Below, in pieces: positions 49,849-58,411 of a stretch of DNA of 64,000 nucleotides. Within the stretch, counting starts at the first letter, position 1. Every line of letters begins with the position of its first letter. The DNA is from Arthrobacter oryzae (lineage in GTDB: Bacteria > Actinomycetota > Actinomycetes > Actinomycetales > Micrococcaceae). The DNA lies in NCBI RefSeq assembly GCF_003634095.1, contig NZ_RBIR01000001.1, positions 496,001 through 560,000 of the forward strand, written 5' to 3'. The position numbers were made by a program, and so were the translations under genes. The notes under the pieces are model-generated. The model was not told the DNA's origin. It saw nothing but the letters and a program-made list of their open reading frames with translations, and ran no database searches.

Positions 49849-50571
49849 GTGAGCGATTACGACGCCAGGTTGGTTGACCTGTATGACCAAGACAATCCGG
49901 ATGGACCGGACCACGACTTCTACCGCTCGGTAGCTGACGATTACGAGGTGAAGTCCATACTCGACATCGGGTGCGGGACTGGCATCCTGACAGCTACTTT
50001 CGCCCGAGAGGGACGCACTGTTGTTGGAATAGACCCATCGGAGACGATGCTTGCTTTCTCGCGACGTCGACAAGGAGCGGATACCGTGGACTGGATCCTG
50101 GGCGACAGTCGCGCCATCCCTCCCAAGCAATTCGATGTCGCGGTGCTGACCGGCAACGTTGTCCAGCACATCCTTGATCCGGAGTGGCAACGCACGTTGC
50201 GGGACCTTCGCGCTCATCTGCGAACAGGTGGAGTGCTCGCCTTCGACAGCAGGAACCCCACAGCCCGTGCTTGGGAAACCTGGGGGTCACAGGAACGCTC
50301 TCGCCGCGACACCCCACATGGGCCGCTCGTCGAGTGGGCAGACGTGTCCGAACCCGACGATGGCATCGTAACGGCCAGGTTCCACAACCAGTTCCTGCGA
50401 ACCGGTGAAAGCGTAACCGAGACGGCGCGCTTCGCTTTCCGCCACGCTGACGCCTTTGGCCGGCAGCTGGCAGCAGTCGGCTTTGAGGTGGATGCCGTGT
50501 ACCAGGACTGGGTTCGCACATCATTCACACCGGAGGCATCCTTCATGGTCTTCGTCGCACGCGCCCGCTGA
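49849..50571 (+). CDS. SAM-dependent methyltransferase (class I)
   Basis: A 240-residue methyltransferase. Motif I is I-L-D-I-G-C-G-T-G-I-L-T (about residue 38), motif II V-V-G-I-D-P-S-E-T-M-L, and the D-V-A-V-L-T-G-N-V strand follows, as in methyltransf_25/11 proteins. The GTG at 49849 starts it. The substrate is not known. It is single, and its genomic context gives no clue. Confidence 0.88.
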   Translation: MSDYDARLVDLYDQDNPDGPDHDFYRSVADDYEVKSILDIGCGTGILTATFAREGRTVVGIDPSETMLAFSRRRQGADTVDWILGDSRAIPPKQFDVAVLTGNVVQHILDPEWQRTLRDLRAHLRTGGVLAFDSRNPTARAWETWGSQERSRRDTPHGPLVEWADVSEPDDGIVTARFHNQFLRTGESVTETARFAFRHADAFGRQLAAVGFEVDAVYQDWVRTSFTPEASFMVFVARAR

Positions 50572-50759
50572 AGGATCCTCAACCGGACAGCCTTGGGCGG
50601 TATTCGTCCGGTGAAGGGTTGGGGCATCGGCCAGCAGATCGGCTGGCTCAACGCCCTCGAACCGTCGGACGGCCGGCGTGAATAATCGGAGGCGTACTGG
50701 ATGATTCTTAGGATAGATTTCTTTCATCCGGGCGGGTGTCCGGGCATGGAGGGGGACCA

Positions 50760-51413
50760 TTGCAGACATCAAATGAGGGCTCGGTTAAGGGACAGCCGGA
50801 CAACGGCTCAGGTCGTCAGGTGACGGCGTTGCCGGCCGTAACGCACCGGTCGGCATCGGCTCGTCCGGTGGCAGCAGTCGTGTGGTTATTCGCCGTCGGC
50901 ACGCTGGTGTGGTTGCTGGTTGCAGGCGCTACCAGTGCCGCGATACACGCTGCGCCATGGCTGGGTCTGCTGTCCTGGTGCGTTTACACATCCCAGTGGC
51001 GGCCGTGCCTGCGCGTCGACGGCTCCGGGTTTGGGGTGATCAATGGTCTGCGCGACCACCAGATACCGTTCGGGACCGTCCGGGACATCGAAGTCAGTTA
51101 CACCACAGCTATCTGGGCAGCCGGGAAGAAGTACGTGAGCTGGGGCGCCCCGACCCCGCCGTCCGCTTTCGGCTCTGGATTTCAGAATGTCAGAGACCTG
51201 AAGACTCGTCCATACACCATGCTTCCGAGCAATGAACGCATCAGCCAGCCTGAGATGAAGACCGGACGCGATGCCATCGTCGCCGCGTGGCAGGATGCGC
51301 GCCATGCCGGATTCGCCTCCACGAGCGAGGTTGTTGTATCCACATGGAACTGGCCGGTGATCGTCGTCGGGGTTCCCGTGATTTTTTCGGTGATCGCATC
51401 AGCCATCGTCTAG
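50760..51413 (+). CDS. PH-like domain membrane protein
   Basis: About 217 residues with two N-terminal membrane segments (about 36-70), a soluble domain with L-R-V-D-G-S-G-F-G-V-I and R-D-I-E-V-S-Y, and a final membrane segment. This layout matches actinobacterial PH-domain (bPH) membrane proteins. A TTG at 50760 with GGAGG 7 bases before it is the best-supported start; a GTG at 50736 is the alternative. It could be the first of three plus-strand envelope genes up to 53057. Confidence 0.6.
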   Translation: MQTSNEGSVKGQPDNGSGRQVTALPAVTHRSASARPVAAVVWLFAVGTLVWLLVAGATSAAIHAAPWLGLLSWCVYTSQWRPCLRVDGSGFGVINGLRDHQIPFGTVRDIEVSYTTAIWAAGKKYVSWGAPTPPSAFGSGFQNVRDLKTRPYTMLPSNERISQPEMKTGRDAIVAAWQDARHAGFASTSEVVVSTWNWPVIVVGVPVIFSVIASAIV

Positions 51414-51486
51414 ATGGGGACGGTCTTTAAGCGGTCGAATCCGTTGCCGAATCCGTTGCGGGCCGGCTTGGGGGAGTTGAACCACG

Positions 51487-51993
51487 ATGAATGAGATCCG
51501 CAGCGGCGGCCTGATTAAAGGACGTACGGCCTTCGCGCTGCTGAGGTTGCGCTATTGGTGCACCACCGTGGCTCTGAGGGTTCAATGCACCACCCCGGCA
51601 CTCAACGTGCTCGGGATTCCGCAGTCGTGGTTCACCAATTCCATCGTGGCGGCCATGGGCCTGGTCGTGATTCCGGTGATCGTGCTGATCAACTGGGTTG
51701 CGGTCAAAGTCCGGGCGGAGCAGAAGGCCGGTTACACCACGCTGAGGAACAAACTCAAAGAGCTGGAGCAGCGCGACCCGTACCTGGGTCGGGTCATCCG
51801 GAAACCGGGTGAGGAGTACCTGCAGCGGGCGGACTTCTTCGCGATCAGTCAGGCTGCCAAAGAGGAAGCGGAACGGCTGCCGCATCTAGTCGAGGCCAGC
51901 AGCACATATGCGCCAGGGGGACTGAATGACCTCGGGAAGCAGCCCGGGCGGAGCAATACATGGATGAGATCGGCGGTCTACGCATGTTCGTAA
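51487..51993 (+). CDS. Hypothetical single-pass membrane protein
   Basis: A 168-residue protein with one strong membrane segment (about 55-78, V-A-A-M-G-L-V-V-I-P-V-I-V-L) and a charged cytoplasmic helix K-L-K-E-L-E-Q-R-D-P-Y-L-G. Its end overlaps the region before the LysM lipoprotein start by a few codons. Family unknown. It may work with its neighbours at the cell envelope. Confidence 0.6.
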   Translation: MNEIRSGGLIKGRTAFALLRLRYWCTTVALRVQCTTPALNVLGIPQSWFTNSIVAAMGLVVIPVIVLINWVAVKVRAEQKAGYTTLRNKLKELEQRDPYLGRVIRKPGEEYLQRADFFAISQAAKEEAERLPHLVEASSTYAPGGLNDLGKQPGRSNTWMRSAVYACS

Positions 51994-52019
51994 ACAGCCG
52001 CACAAGAAACAGGGGGACC

Positions 52020-53057
52020 GTGGAAACGCAGCAAGGAACAGCACTGAACAGGGGTTGGAAGTTCGCAACAATCGCCGTCCTGCTCTCGGGAGGACTGGCT
52101 GCGTGCTCCTACGACGGACCGTCTCCGCAACCGGTCCCCTCAGAGATCGGCACTCCAACCGGGACAGCGAGGGCCGCCGGGGCCGACGTCGGAATACGGT
52201 CGGCGCTGGGGCCGGTGGTGTCCGACTCGTTCGGCAATGCGGACTTCTACACGACCCTCGCCGGGGACACGACTGAGATGGTGGCCCATTCCTTCCGGCT
52301 CTCCGATGCAAAGCTTGCTGAGTTCAACGATCTCGACCACGAGGGAACCCTGGCAACGGGGATAAGACTTCGCCTCATCCCCGCCCCCGGTCCGATCATC
52401 GGCGCGAAGGGAACAGCCGTCGTCGACGCCAAGGGCATCCCCATCAGCTACGTTGTTGCACCCAACGACACCATCGGCGGGATCACATACCGGTTCGGAC
52501 TGACCGACGAGCAGCTGGCAGAAGCGAACAAGGTCGCCATCACCTACGAGAAGGGCGGCGTCTATTTTCTCCTCGCCGGGAAGCACCTGCGGCTGCAGAA
52601 GAACCCGGTCGACAGCCGGTCCGGCACCGGAGCCAGCGTCAACAATTCATTCGGTAAGACCATCTTCTACACCACCGTGGACGGCGACTCCCTCGACAGT
52701 CTGGGCTACATATTCCGCTGCAGCACCGCACAGCTGCTGCAATACAACCCGTCCCTGGCCACGGACCGGCACATCCCCGCAGGCACCAGGGTGAGGCTGA
52801 TACCCGGTGAACTCAAGATCGACGGCGCCCGGGGCTCCTTCACCGCCGACGCGGCCGGGATCCCGCTGACCTACACCACCGCACCCGGGGACACCGAGAT
52901 TCAGGTAGCGCTCCGTTTCGGTGTCACAGATCTGAGATCAGCGAACCGCCCGCTCACCGGCGGCGCAGGGGCCTGGTACGACCTCGCCCCCTCCCTGGAT
53001 GAGTTCGCCCCCGGCCAGACCATCAGCCTCGACCTCAACAAGCCCATCAACAAATAG
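52020..53057 (+). CDS. LysM-domain lipoprotein
   Basis: A 345-residue lipoprotein. A GTG at 52020 with AGGGGG upstream starts a signal peptide ending in the lipobox L-A-A-C. The mature part contains about four LysM-like modules: repeated T-L-A-G-D-T/V-A-P-N-D-T/T-V-D-G-D-S/T-A-P-G-D-T starts followed by L-A-E-F-N or L-L-Q-Y-N-P. LysM binds glycan chains, so the protein should bridge membrane and peptidoglycan. No catalytic domain is attached. The start region overlaps the end of the preceding gene's flank. Confidence 0.82.
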   Translation: METQQGTALNRGWKFATIAVLLSGGLAACSYDGPSPQPVPSEIGTPTGTARAAGADVGIRSALGPVVSDSFGNADFYTTLAGDTTEMVAHSFRLSDAKLAEFNDLDHEGTLATGIRLRLIPAPGPIIGAKGTAVVDAKGIPISYVVAPNDTIGGITYRFGLTDEQLAEANKVAITYEKGGVYFLLAGKHLRLQKNPVDSRSGTGASVNNSFGKTIFYTTVDGDSLDSLGYIFRCSTAQLLQYNPSLATDRHIPAGTRVRLIPGELKIDGARGSFTADAAGIPLTYTTAPGDTEIQVALRFGVTDLRSANRPLTGGAGAWYDLAPSLDEFAPGQTISLDLNKPINK

Positions 53058-53177
53058 GCCCCTCCCGGCTCAGGAAACTCTTCAACAGACAGGGATAAAT
53101 GACGGCGTAAAACAGCACCCGGCCGGGTTGGTGGCGCTCCGGAAACGTATCGGTCAGACTGGGCTGCCTCGGCGGCC

Positions 53178-53723
53178 CTAAGGGCCCGTGATTTTGATGC
53201 CGGCAACCGCACCTGTCCAGGCGCCGTTGTAATCATGGCGCAGGAGCTGGGCGCCGATGTATCCCTCTTGCAGTTGCACGGTGCGAGTCTGGGTCGCAGT
53301 GCAGTCGATCTCGAAGGTCTTGTCATCTACTCCGCCCACGGTCCGCTGGGTGAGGAAGATCCGGGCGTGAGAGATGCCGACGCAGGCCAGGGTGACGGTG
53401 TACGGGCCGGCGGTCTTCACGGTTGCGGCTCTTAGGAAGCCGATACTCGGACCGTCTGCGGGGCCGGAGCCGCCCAGCAGCACTCTGCCCGGCGCCTTTG
53501 CCAGTCGCTGTCCCAGCTCAGTGTAGTTGCGGGCTTCCACGGCCACCACTGCCGGATCCTTCGCGGGGACGGTGTATACAGGTCGTGGACTGACCCCTGC
53601 TGACGTTGGCGGCGGCCTTCCCTCGTCCTCGTATGAGCAGCCGGCCAGGCTCCCGGCCAAAAGTGTACTGATAAAGAGCGCCGCAAAGCCGTGGACTGTT
53701 CTTGTTCCCCCAGAACCAAGCAT
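53178..53723 (-). CDS. Putative lipoprotein
   Basis: A 181-residue protein with a signal peptide ending L-A-G-C, so it is probably lipid-anchored. The mature part starts with a proline/serine linker and then a beta-rich domain with Y-T-V-T-L-A-C-V-G and E-I-D-C-T-A-T, two cysteines that could pair. No family recognised. It converges on the LysM lipoprotein gene. Confidence 0.7.
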   Translation of the reverse strand: MLGSGGTRTVHGFAALFISTLLAGSLAGCSYEDEGRPPPTSAGVSPRPVYTVPAKDPAVVAVEARNYTELGQRLAKAPGRVLLGGSGPADGPSIGFLRAATVKTAGPYTVTLACVGISHARIFLTQRTVGGVDDKTFEIDCTATQTRTVQLQEGYIGAQLLRHDYNGAWTGAVAGIKITGP

Positions 53724-54084
53724 TGGCCGAGTCTACGGGCCGCCCGATGGGAGTCAAGTCATCCCACGGTGCGAGCGTGCGCCGGCCGGGGGATTGCACC
53801 ACCACGACGGTGCCACACGTCGCCGCCCGACCGGTTTGGCGTAAACGGCGCGGCATCGGCGATCGGGTTACCGCCGGCCCGGCATCTCCCGGACCGACGG
53901 GGTGACAAGCCGTCCTCAGTGGGGCACCACTGCACGGCGAAGGATCCTTGACCGGACCACGATTTGGGATGCGCCGTTACGATCTTGCCGTTCGGGAGTA
54001 GGCTGCGCGTGGCCCCTTGATGCTTCCGGGCCAGACCGGTTTGCGTCAATGCCATTCCCATCTTCAACCGATAGGAGCGCTGAC
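53724..54084. other. Degenerate intergenic region
   Basis: About 360 bases upstream of the lipoprotein gene. Frames on both strands are short and lack motifs. Together with 54202-54726 it flanks a small DUF6572-like remnant and looks like eroded coding DNA. The leftward lipoprotein promoter should lie at its left end. Confidence 0.4.
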
Positions 54085-54201
54085 TTGGCCGGAATCCATG
54101 AGCCGAACGTGATTGATCTCGTGACACACAATCCCGCACGTGACGAGTACAAGCTCATCATGATCGAAGGGCGTCCATGGTCGGACGCACCCGAAATCTA
54201 G
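54085..54201 (+). pseudogene. Truncated DUF6572-like gene
   Basis: After AGGAG at 54073-54077, a TTG-started frame encodes I-H-E-P-N-V-I-D-L-V-T-H-N-P-A-R-D-E-Y and K-L-I-M-I-E-G-R-P-W-S-D, then stops. This is the N-terminal half of the DUF6572 pattern; the usual second half (a leucine-rich helix with L-Q-x-K-L-N-x-Y) is missing. So it is most likely a truncated gene, though a 38-residue product cannot be excluded. DUF6572 proteins occur in toxin-immunity islands. 54202-54726 shows no other gene. Confidence 0.55.
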
Positions 54202-54726
54202 GACACAAGCTGTTCGGGATGGCTGGCTTATTGTCGGGTCTCGAGTCGTCGATGATCCAGTGCGTGGGCTACTGGAGTGAGCGCGGGCCAGAGGTCCGCT
54301 TCGCTGGCTTGAAGCTCCGGGGGCAAACGCTTCTCGGGAAGGCGGCGGCGTCTGGCGCATGGGCGCATGGAACCTTCGAGATACTCAACGGCTGCTAGCA
54401 ACAGCGCGGAAGTGACGCCGCTCGGGCCGTCGGGCCAGATAGCACGTGCTTGGCCGTATTGTTCCAGGTCACCGGCTCAGATCCCGACGTCGACGGCCTC
54501 CTCGGCGCTCAAGCGCACAGCGCGTGGGCAGGACCGGGCTCGCCCAACCGCCAAAGGTCGCGTGCGATCGACAGCGGGGGCTCGTGATCGTAAATGATCC
54601 CATGAAGTCAATGATTGCCAATCTTCTCCGTATTGGGCCTATTTGATGGCGGATCATCCACGGCCAGGCACCTATGAGGGCTTCGTAGGCTGCTTGCTGG
54701 CCTGCCTTGCGACATAGGCTGTCGGA

Positions 54727-55086
54727 ATGAGTGTCAGCGCAGCGCATGCAACCGTCTTCTACGACGAGATCGTCAAGAACGGTGAGGTGTGGGGGATCCG
54801 GGATGCAGGTGGCCTCCCGGCACCGCTCAACGGGGATGGTGATCGCAGCATGCCTTTCTGGTCCCTTCGGAGCAGGGCAGAGCGCGTTATCGCGGATGTC
54901 CCCGTCTACGGGGGATTCGAACCGATGGCCATCCCCGTGGAAGTGTGGCGCACTCGCTGGATAGACGGCCTTGAGAGTGACGGGATTCTCGTGGGCCTCA
55001 ATTGGACAGGTGCTCGGGCGAGCGGTTTTGACTTCAGACCAGCGGAAGTGCGCACCCGCCTGGGCGCTATCGAGAGCAAGAAATGA
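54727..55086 (+). CDS. DUF2750 domain protein
   Basis: A 119-residue protein with the DUF2750 layout: V-F-Y-D-E-I-V-K-N-G-E-V-W-G-I near the start, M-P-F-W-S-L-R-S-R-A-E-R-V, I-P-V-E-V-W-R-T-R-W-I-D-G-L and V-G-L-N-W-T-G. The family is of unknown function but is found among small immunity-like genes. It overlaps the following ankyrin gene by 4 bases (ATGA), so the two are coupled. Confidence 0.75.
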   Translation: MSVSAAHATVFYDEIVKNGEVWGIRDAGGLPAPLNGDGDRSMPFWSLRSRAERVIADVPVYGGFEPMAIPVEVWRTRWIDGLESDGILVGLNWTGARASGFDFRPAEVRTRLGAIESKK

Positions 55087-55505
55087 ACGTGGACAACGAG
55101 CCGAGGCAGCGGGTGGACCCCGCCGGCCGTTCTCCCCTCCACTACGCGGCACTGGAAGACGATCCCGGGGCAATAGCACGGTTGCTTGCCGAGGGAGCAT
55201 TGCCTGACGTGGTGGACCGCCCAGGCTTCACACCGCTTCATCTCGCAGCCCAGGAATTCGCCCATACGGCGGCTGCCTCCCTGCTCGATGCAGGAGCACG
55301 AGTCGACGCGGAGAACGTCTTCGGCAACACACCACTTTGGGTCGCCGTCTTCAACTCCAAAGGGCGGGGTGAGCTGATTGGCCTGCTCCGCTCCCACGCT
55401 GCTGATCCGCTGCACGTCAACGCGAGCGGGCAGACACCGGTCGGATTGGCAAGGCTCATTGGTAACTACGACGTCGTGCAGTACTTCCAGGACATACCCG
55501 AATAG
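55083..55505 (+). CDS. Ankyrin-repeat protein
   Basis: A 140-residue protein made of about four ankyrin repeats: G-R-S-P-L-H-Y-A-A-L-E-D-D-P, G-F-T-P-L-H-L-A-A-Q-E-F and G-N-T-P-L-W-V-A-V-F followed by a last T-P-V-G-L-A-R. It is cytoplasmic and likely binds another protein. Stand-alone ankyrin proteins of this size often serve as immunity proteins to polymorphic toxins, which fits the DUF2750 partner, but no toxin gene is visible here. Confidence 0.85.
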   Translation: MNVDNEPRQRVDPAGRSPLHYAALEDDPGAIARLLAEGALPDVVDRPGFTPLHLAAQEFAHTAAASLLDAGARVDAENVFGNTPLWVAVFNSKGRGELIGLLRSHAADPLHVNASGQTPVGLARLIGNYDVVQYFQDIPE

Positions 55506-55568
55506 CAGCCTCGCGGCATTCCTGATATCGCTTCCTCATCGGCACGCTGGGGCCCCACCGGACGCGTC

Positions 55569-56354
55569 CTACCGCATGGGCATTCTGTCGGTGCTTTGAT
55601 CCAGCTTCTTCGAGATTGTCGGCACCTCCGGACCGCGGAGGACGACGCTGTCGCCGATGCGAACCATCCCGGTACGGATCGTGTGGGCCTGCAAACCTAG
55701 ATTCGTGTTGTGGTGTGTGCCGAGCAGTTTAAGGGTTTTCGGTTCGGCGGGGACTCCGCGTTGAGGCTGGTCGACCATCACGCAGCGGGGCATGCCGTGG
55801 CCAAGTTGTACGCGGACCTCGTCTCCGATGACCAGTTCGGCGCCTATCCAATGATCTTCCTGGAAAACCGGCTCGGTCCCGGTGTCGATGATGATGTTGG
55901 CTCGGAATCGACGCTCGTCCACCGGTAGTCCTGACAGGTCGGCGAGCGCTGCCAGGGAGGACGTTGTCACCAGGTGCAGTGGAGTCTCATCGTGGTGCTG
56001 GATTGTTGTTTCGGGGCGCAATATCAACTGCTGGTTAAAGACTTCGGAGAGCTCATGCGAGGCTGCGGCATCATCGGCGCGGAACCGGGCGCCGTCGGGG
56101 CTTACCAGTATTGGGACGTCGTGTTCGTCTTCGACACGGGAGGACCATTGCATCAGCCCGGGGACGGGACGAAAACGCCGGGTACGTTTTCCGCTGGCGA
56201 TGCCCCCGTCTTCGGTGTAGATGGCCCACTTCCGATCGTGCTGCAGCCCACCCGCCGTTACGTTGGCGACACGCAGCACCTGACCGGCGGTCGATTTGAC
56301 GGGGTAGCGGTACAAGGCTCGGATTGTTCCGATTAGCGTTCCCTCGTGTGTCAT
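55569..56354 (-). CDS. MOSC domain protein (molybdenum sulfurase-like)
   Basis: A 261-residue MOSC protein. The N-terminal beta-barrel has Y-R-Y-P-V-K-S-T-A-G and the central part G-L-Q-H-D-R-K-W, while the MOSC domain holds R-F-R-A-N-I-I-I-D and the conserved cysteine in G-M-P-R-C-V-M-V. These proteins bind or transfer molybdenum cofactor sulfur and reduce N-hydroxylated compounds (YiiM/YcbX-like). The start at 56354 has AAGGA upstream. The gene stands alone. Confidence 0.88.
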   Translation of the reverse strand: MTHEGTLIGTIRALYRYPVKSTAGQVLRVANVTAGGLQHDRKWAIYTEDGGIASGKRTRRFRPVPGLMQWSSRVEDEHDVPILVSPDGARFRADDAAASHELSEVFNQQLILRPETTIQHHDETPLHLVTTSSLAALADLSGLPVDERRFRANIIIDTGTEPVFQEDHWIGAELVIGDEVRVQLGHGMPRCVMVDQPQRGVPAEPKTLKLLGTHHNTNLGLQAHTIRTGMVRIGDSVVLRGPEVPTISKKLDQSTDRMPMR

Positions 56355-56488
56355 TCTGGCATCCTTCCACAAGCACGCTGGATGGCCCCCCTACCAGATA
56401 CTCACAGACTGCAAACGGTTTTCATCGGCCGGGCAACAACTAGTGTCCGGTGCGGGATCGGCTACTGCGCATCCGACGATGGTCAGCT

Positions 56489-57001
56489 TCAGCCCACCCT
56501 GTATTTGAAGCCACGGTGCGATCCAACGAATCCCAAACGCTCATAAAAGCGATGTGCGTCCTGACGTGCCTCGTCAGAGGTGAGCTGCACAAGCGACGCC
56601 TCAAGGGCGGGGGCTGCACTTCCAGTAACCCACCGCATCATTGCTGATCCGATGCCGCTTGACCTGTTGTCGCTGCGGACTCGAACGGCTTCTATCAGAA
56701 GCCGAGTCGACCCTCGTCGGGCCATGCCAGGTATCCGTGTGAGCTGCATGGTCGCCAGGGGCTTGTCTGTCTCGTTCACGACCACGAGTAGGTCGTTGGA
56801 GGGGTCTGAAACGATCGCAGTCAATGCAGACCGGTACGCGGCGGCATCCGAAGCGCTGGCCTTGTCACCCCTCGTTGCGCTGATTGGGTCGTCCGCGAGA
56901 AGGAGCATCAGTGCCGTGAGGTCGTTGTCGGCAGCCCTGCGCAGCGTGAGTTCCCGAGTCTTAGCGCTGAGGATAACGGGTAAGTTCAGAGTACTAATCA
57001 C
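56489..57001 (-). CDS. GNAT family N-acetyltransferase
   Basis: A 170-residue GNAT protein: L-R-R-A-A-D-N-D-L-T at the start, A-T-M-Q-L-T-R-I-P-G-M-A-R-R-G strand, then V-R-S-D-N-R-S-S-G-I-G-S-A-M as the acetyl-CoA loop and H-R-F-Y-E-R-L-G-F at the end. A GTG at 57001 with GGGAG 9 bases upstream is preferred to a longer frame. Acceptor unknown. Confidence 0.85.
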   Translation of the reverse strand: MISTLNLPVILSAKTRELTLRRAADNDLTALMLLLADDPISATRGDKASASDAAAYRSALTAIVSDPSNDLLVVVNETDKPLATMQLTRIPGMARRGSTRLLIEAVRVRSDNRSSGIGSAMMRWVTGSAAPALEASLVQLTSDEARQDAHRFYERLGFVGSHRGFKYRVG

Positions 57002-57074
57002 TCTTTTAGTCTCCCATTTATCGCCCTGTGAGCCCCCGGTCAAGGGTCGGCTAACACGCAGCGTGAGCAGGTGC

Positions 57075-57371
57075 TTAGACAACAGCCCCCTTATCGAACT
57101 GCCGTGTCCGGGAAGATCGGCGCGGCAGTCCCCACGCCCAATACGCCATCATCAGGCCTGCGGTTGCCGCTCCTCCTGCGTAGGTCAGGGGCGAGGACCG
57201 TGAGCCGTCAGGTGTGGGGATCACTAGGGCGAGAACGACTGCAGTTATGGCCAGGACAACCTCCGCGGCCGCCTGCAGTAACCTTGCCCACTACTCGGAG
57301 CAGGCCAACCGGACGAGCTGAATGATTGGCAGTAGGAACAGGCCGAAGCTAAAGACCGGCCAGAAACCCAA
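57075..57371 (-). pseudogene. Small membrane protein gene broken by an in-frame stop
   Basis: On the minus strand a single reading frame of 99 codons runs from a TTG at 57371 to a TAA at 57075. The first part reads G-F-W-P-V-F-S-F-G-L-F-L-L-P-I-I-Q-L-V and the second A-E-V-V-L-A-I-T-A-V-V-L-A-L-V-I then A-T-A-G-L-M-M-A-Y-W-A-W-G-L, three membrane segments of one protein. An amber TAG at 57291-57293 divides them, and no start codon follows it soon. So this is a nonsense-mutated gene, a suppressor case or a sequence error. The region 57372-57626 shows no gene. Confidence 0.65.
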
Positions 57372-57626
57372 GCATTTAGGACCTGAGCTACCCGTTGGAG
57401 TCTCCGGTAAAGGATCCCCTCAGGTGCTGAAGGGTGAGAAATAGCGCTGCGAAAGGGCCGCCATTTGTTACGCGAGTTACAGCCCAGGACAGCAACCGCG
57501 CGGAACGTGACGGTAGGCTTCCGCGGCACGCTGATCGACCGTCTAACGGGCGCGATTCGACAACCGACACCGGTCCCTTTGTCGTGGCATTGAGTTGTTC
57601 GTTGTCTTGTGCGCCAAGATGGCAGC

Positions 57627-58166
57627 ATGCCCCTTAACGATCTGCTCACCAGCCTCCAGGAAGTTCCTCAGTCAGGTTCGCGAGACGCTTATCTACGGTT
57701 CGTGACCTTTGCCGGGGACGCGGCGTTGCGTCGCGACGGCGGCCCGGAGCATGTCACGGGGTCCTGCTTCGTCTTCTCGCCCGCATTCGATCGTGTTCTT
57801 CTGTGCTTCCATCGCAAGGGGCAGTTTTGGGTGCAGTTCGGCGGTCACATCGAGTCGAAGGACGCATCGGTGGCAGAAGCAGCGCAAAGGGAGGCCCGCG
57901 AGGAGTCCGGAATTGGCGACCTTGTCCTGCTCTCTACTGCGATCGTTGATCTTGACCGGCACGATCTGCACGCGGGATTCTCATGCACCGCCCACTGGGA
58001 TGTTGGATACGCTGCAACCATCGACCCTAATGTCGAGATCGCCGTGAGCGACGAAAGCGACGACGTCCGGTGGTTCCCAATCGATGAATTGCCAGATCAC
58101 GTGCCAACAGGCTTCGGCGCGCGGTTGGAACACGTCCGGCGCAGGGCAATCACCCTGAGTCACTGA
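57627..58166 (+). CDS. Nudix hydrolase
   Basis: A 179-residue Nudix protein. The box reads G-H-I-E-S-K-D-A-S-V-A-E-A-A-Q-R-E-A-R-E, continued E-S-G-I, with the essential R-E-x-x-E-E present. A strand V-L-L-C-F-H-R-K precedes it. It hydrolyses nucleoside diphosphates linked to some other group; exact substrate unknown. ATG at 57627. About 245 bases after it (58167-58411) hold no supported gene. Confidence 0.88.
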   Translation: MPLNDLLTSLQEVPQSGSRDAYLRFVTFAGDAALRRDGGPEHVTGSCFVFSPAFDRVLLCFHRKGQFWVQFGGHIESKDASVAEAAQREAREESGIGDLVLLSTAIVDLDRHDLHAGFSCTAHWDVGYAATIDPNVEIAVSDESDDVRWFPIDELPDHVPTGFGARLEHVRRRAITLSH

Positions 58167-58411
58167 TCGGTTGACGCATCGCACGCGAGCCGCCGTCGTC
58201 GTCCGCTGGGATTCTCCAACTGTCCGACGATACCGTCGGCATCGTGCTCCTCAGACTTTGAGTGTCCCGGTCATCCAATCTTTGAGGTAGCGCATGACGG
58301 TCGGGGCGACCCACACCCGGCTGTCATCCATGTGGTTCTAGGCGTAGGCCTCGTGATTTCCACTAAGAGACGGCGAACTGTTCGCCGTTGCCCGGCCGGA
58401 TGGAGGAGCCC

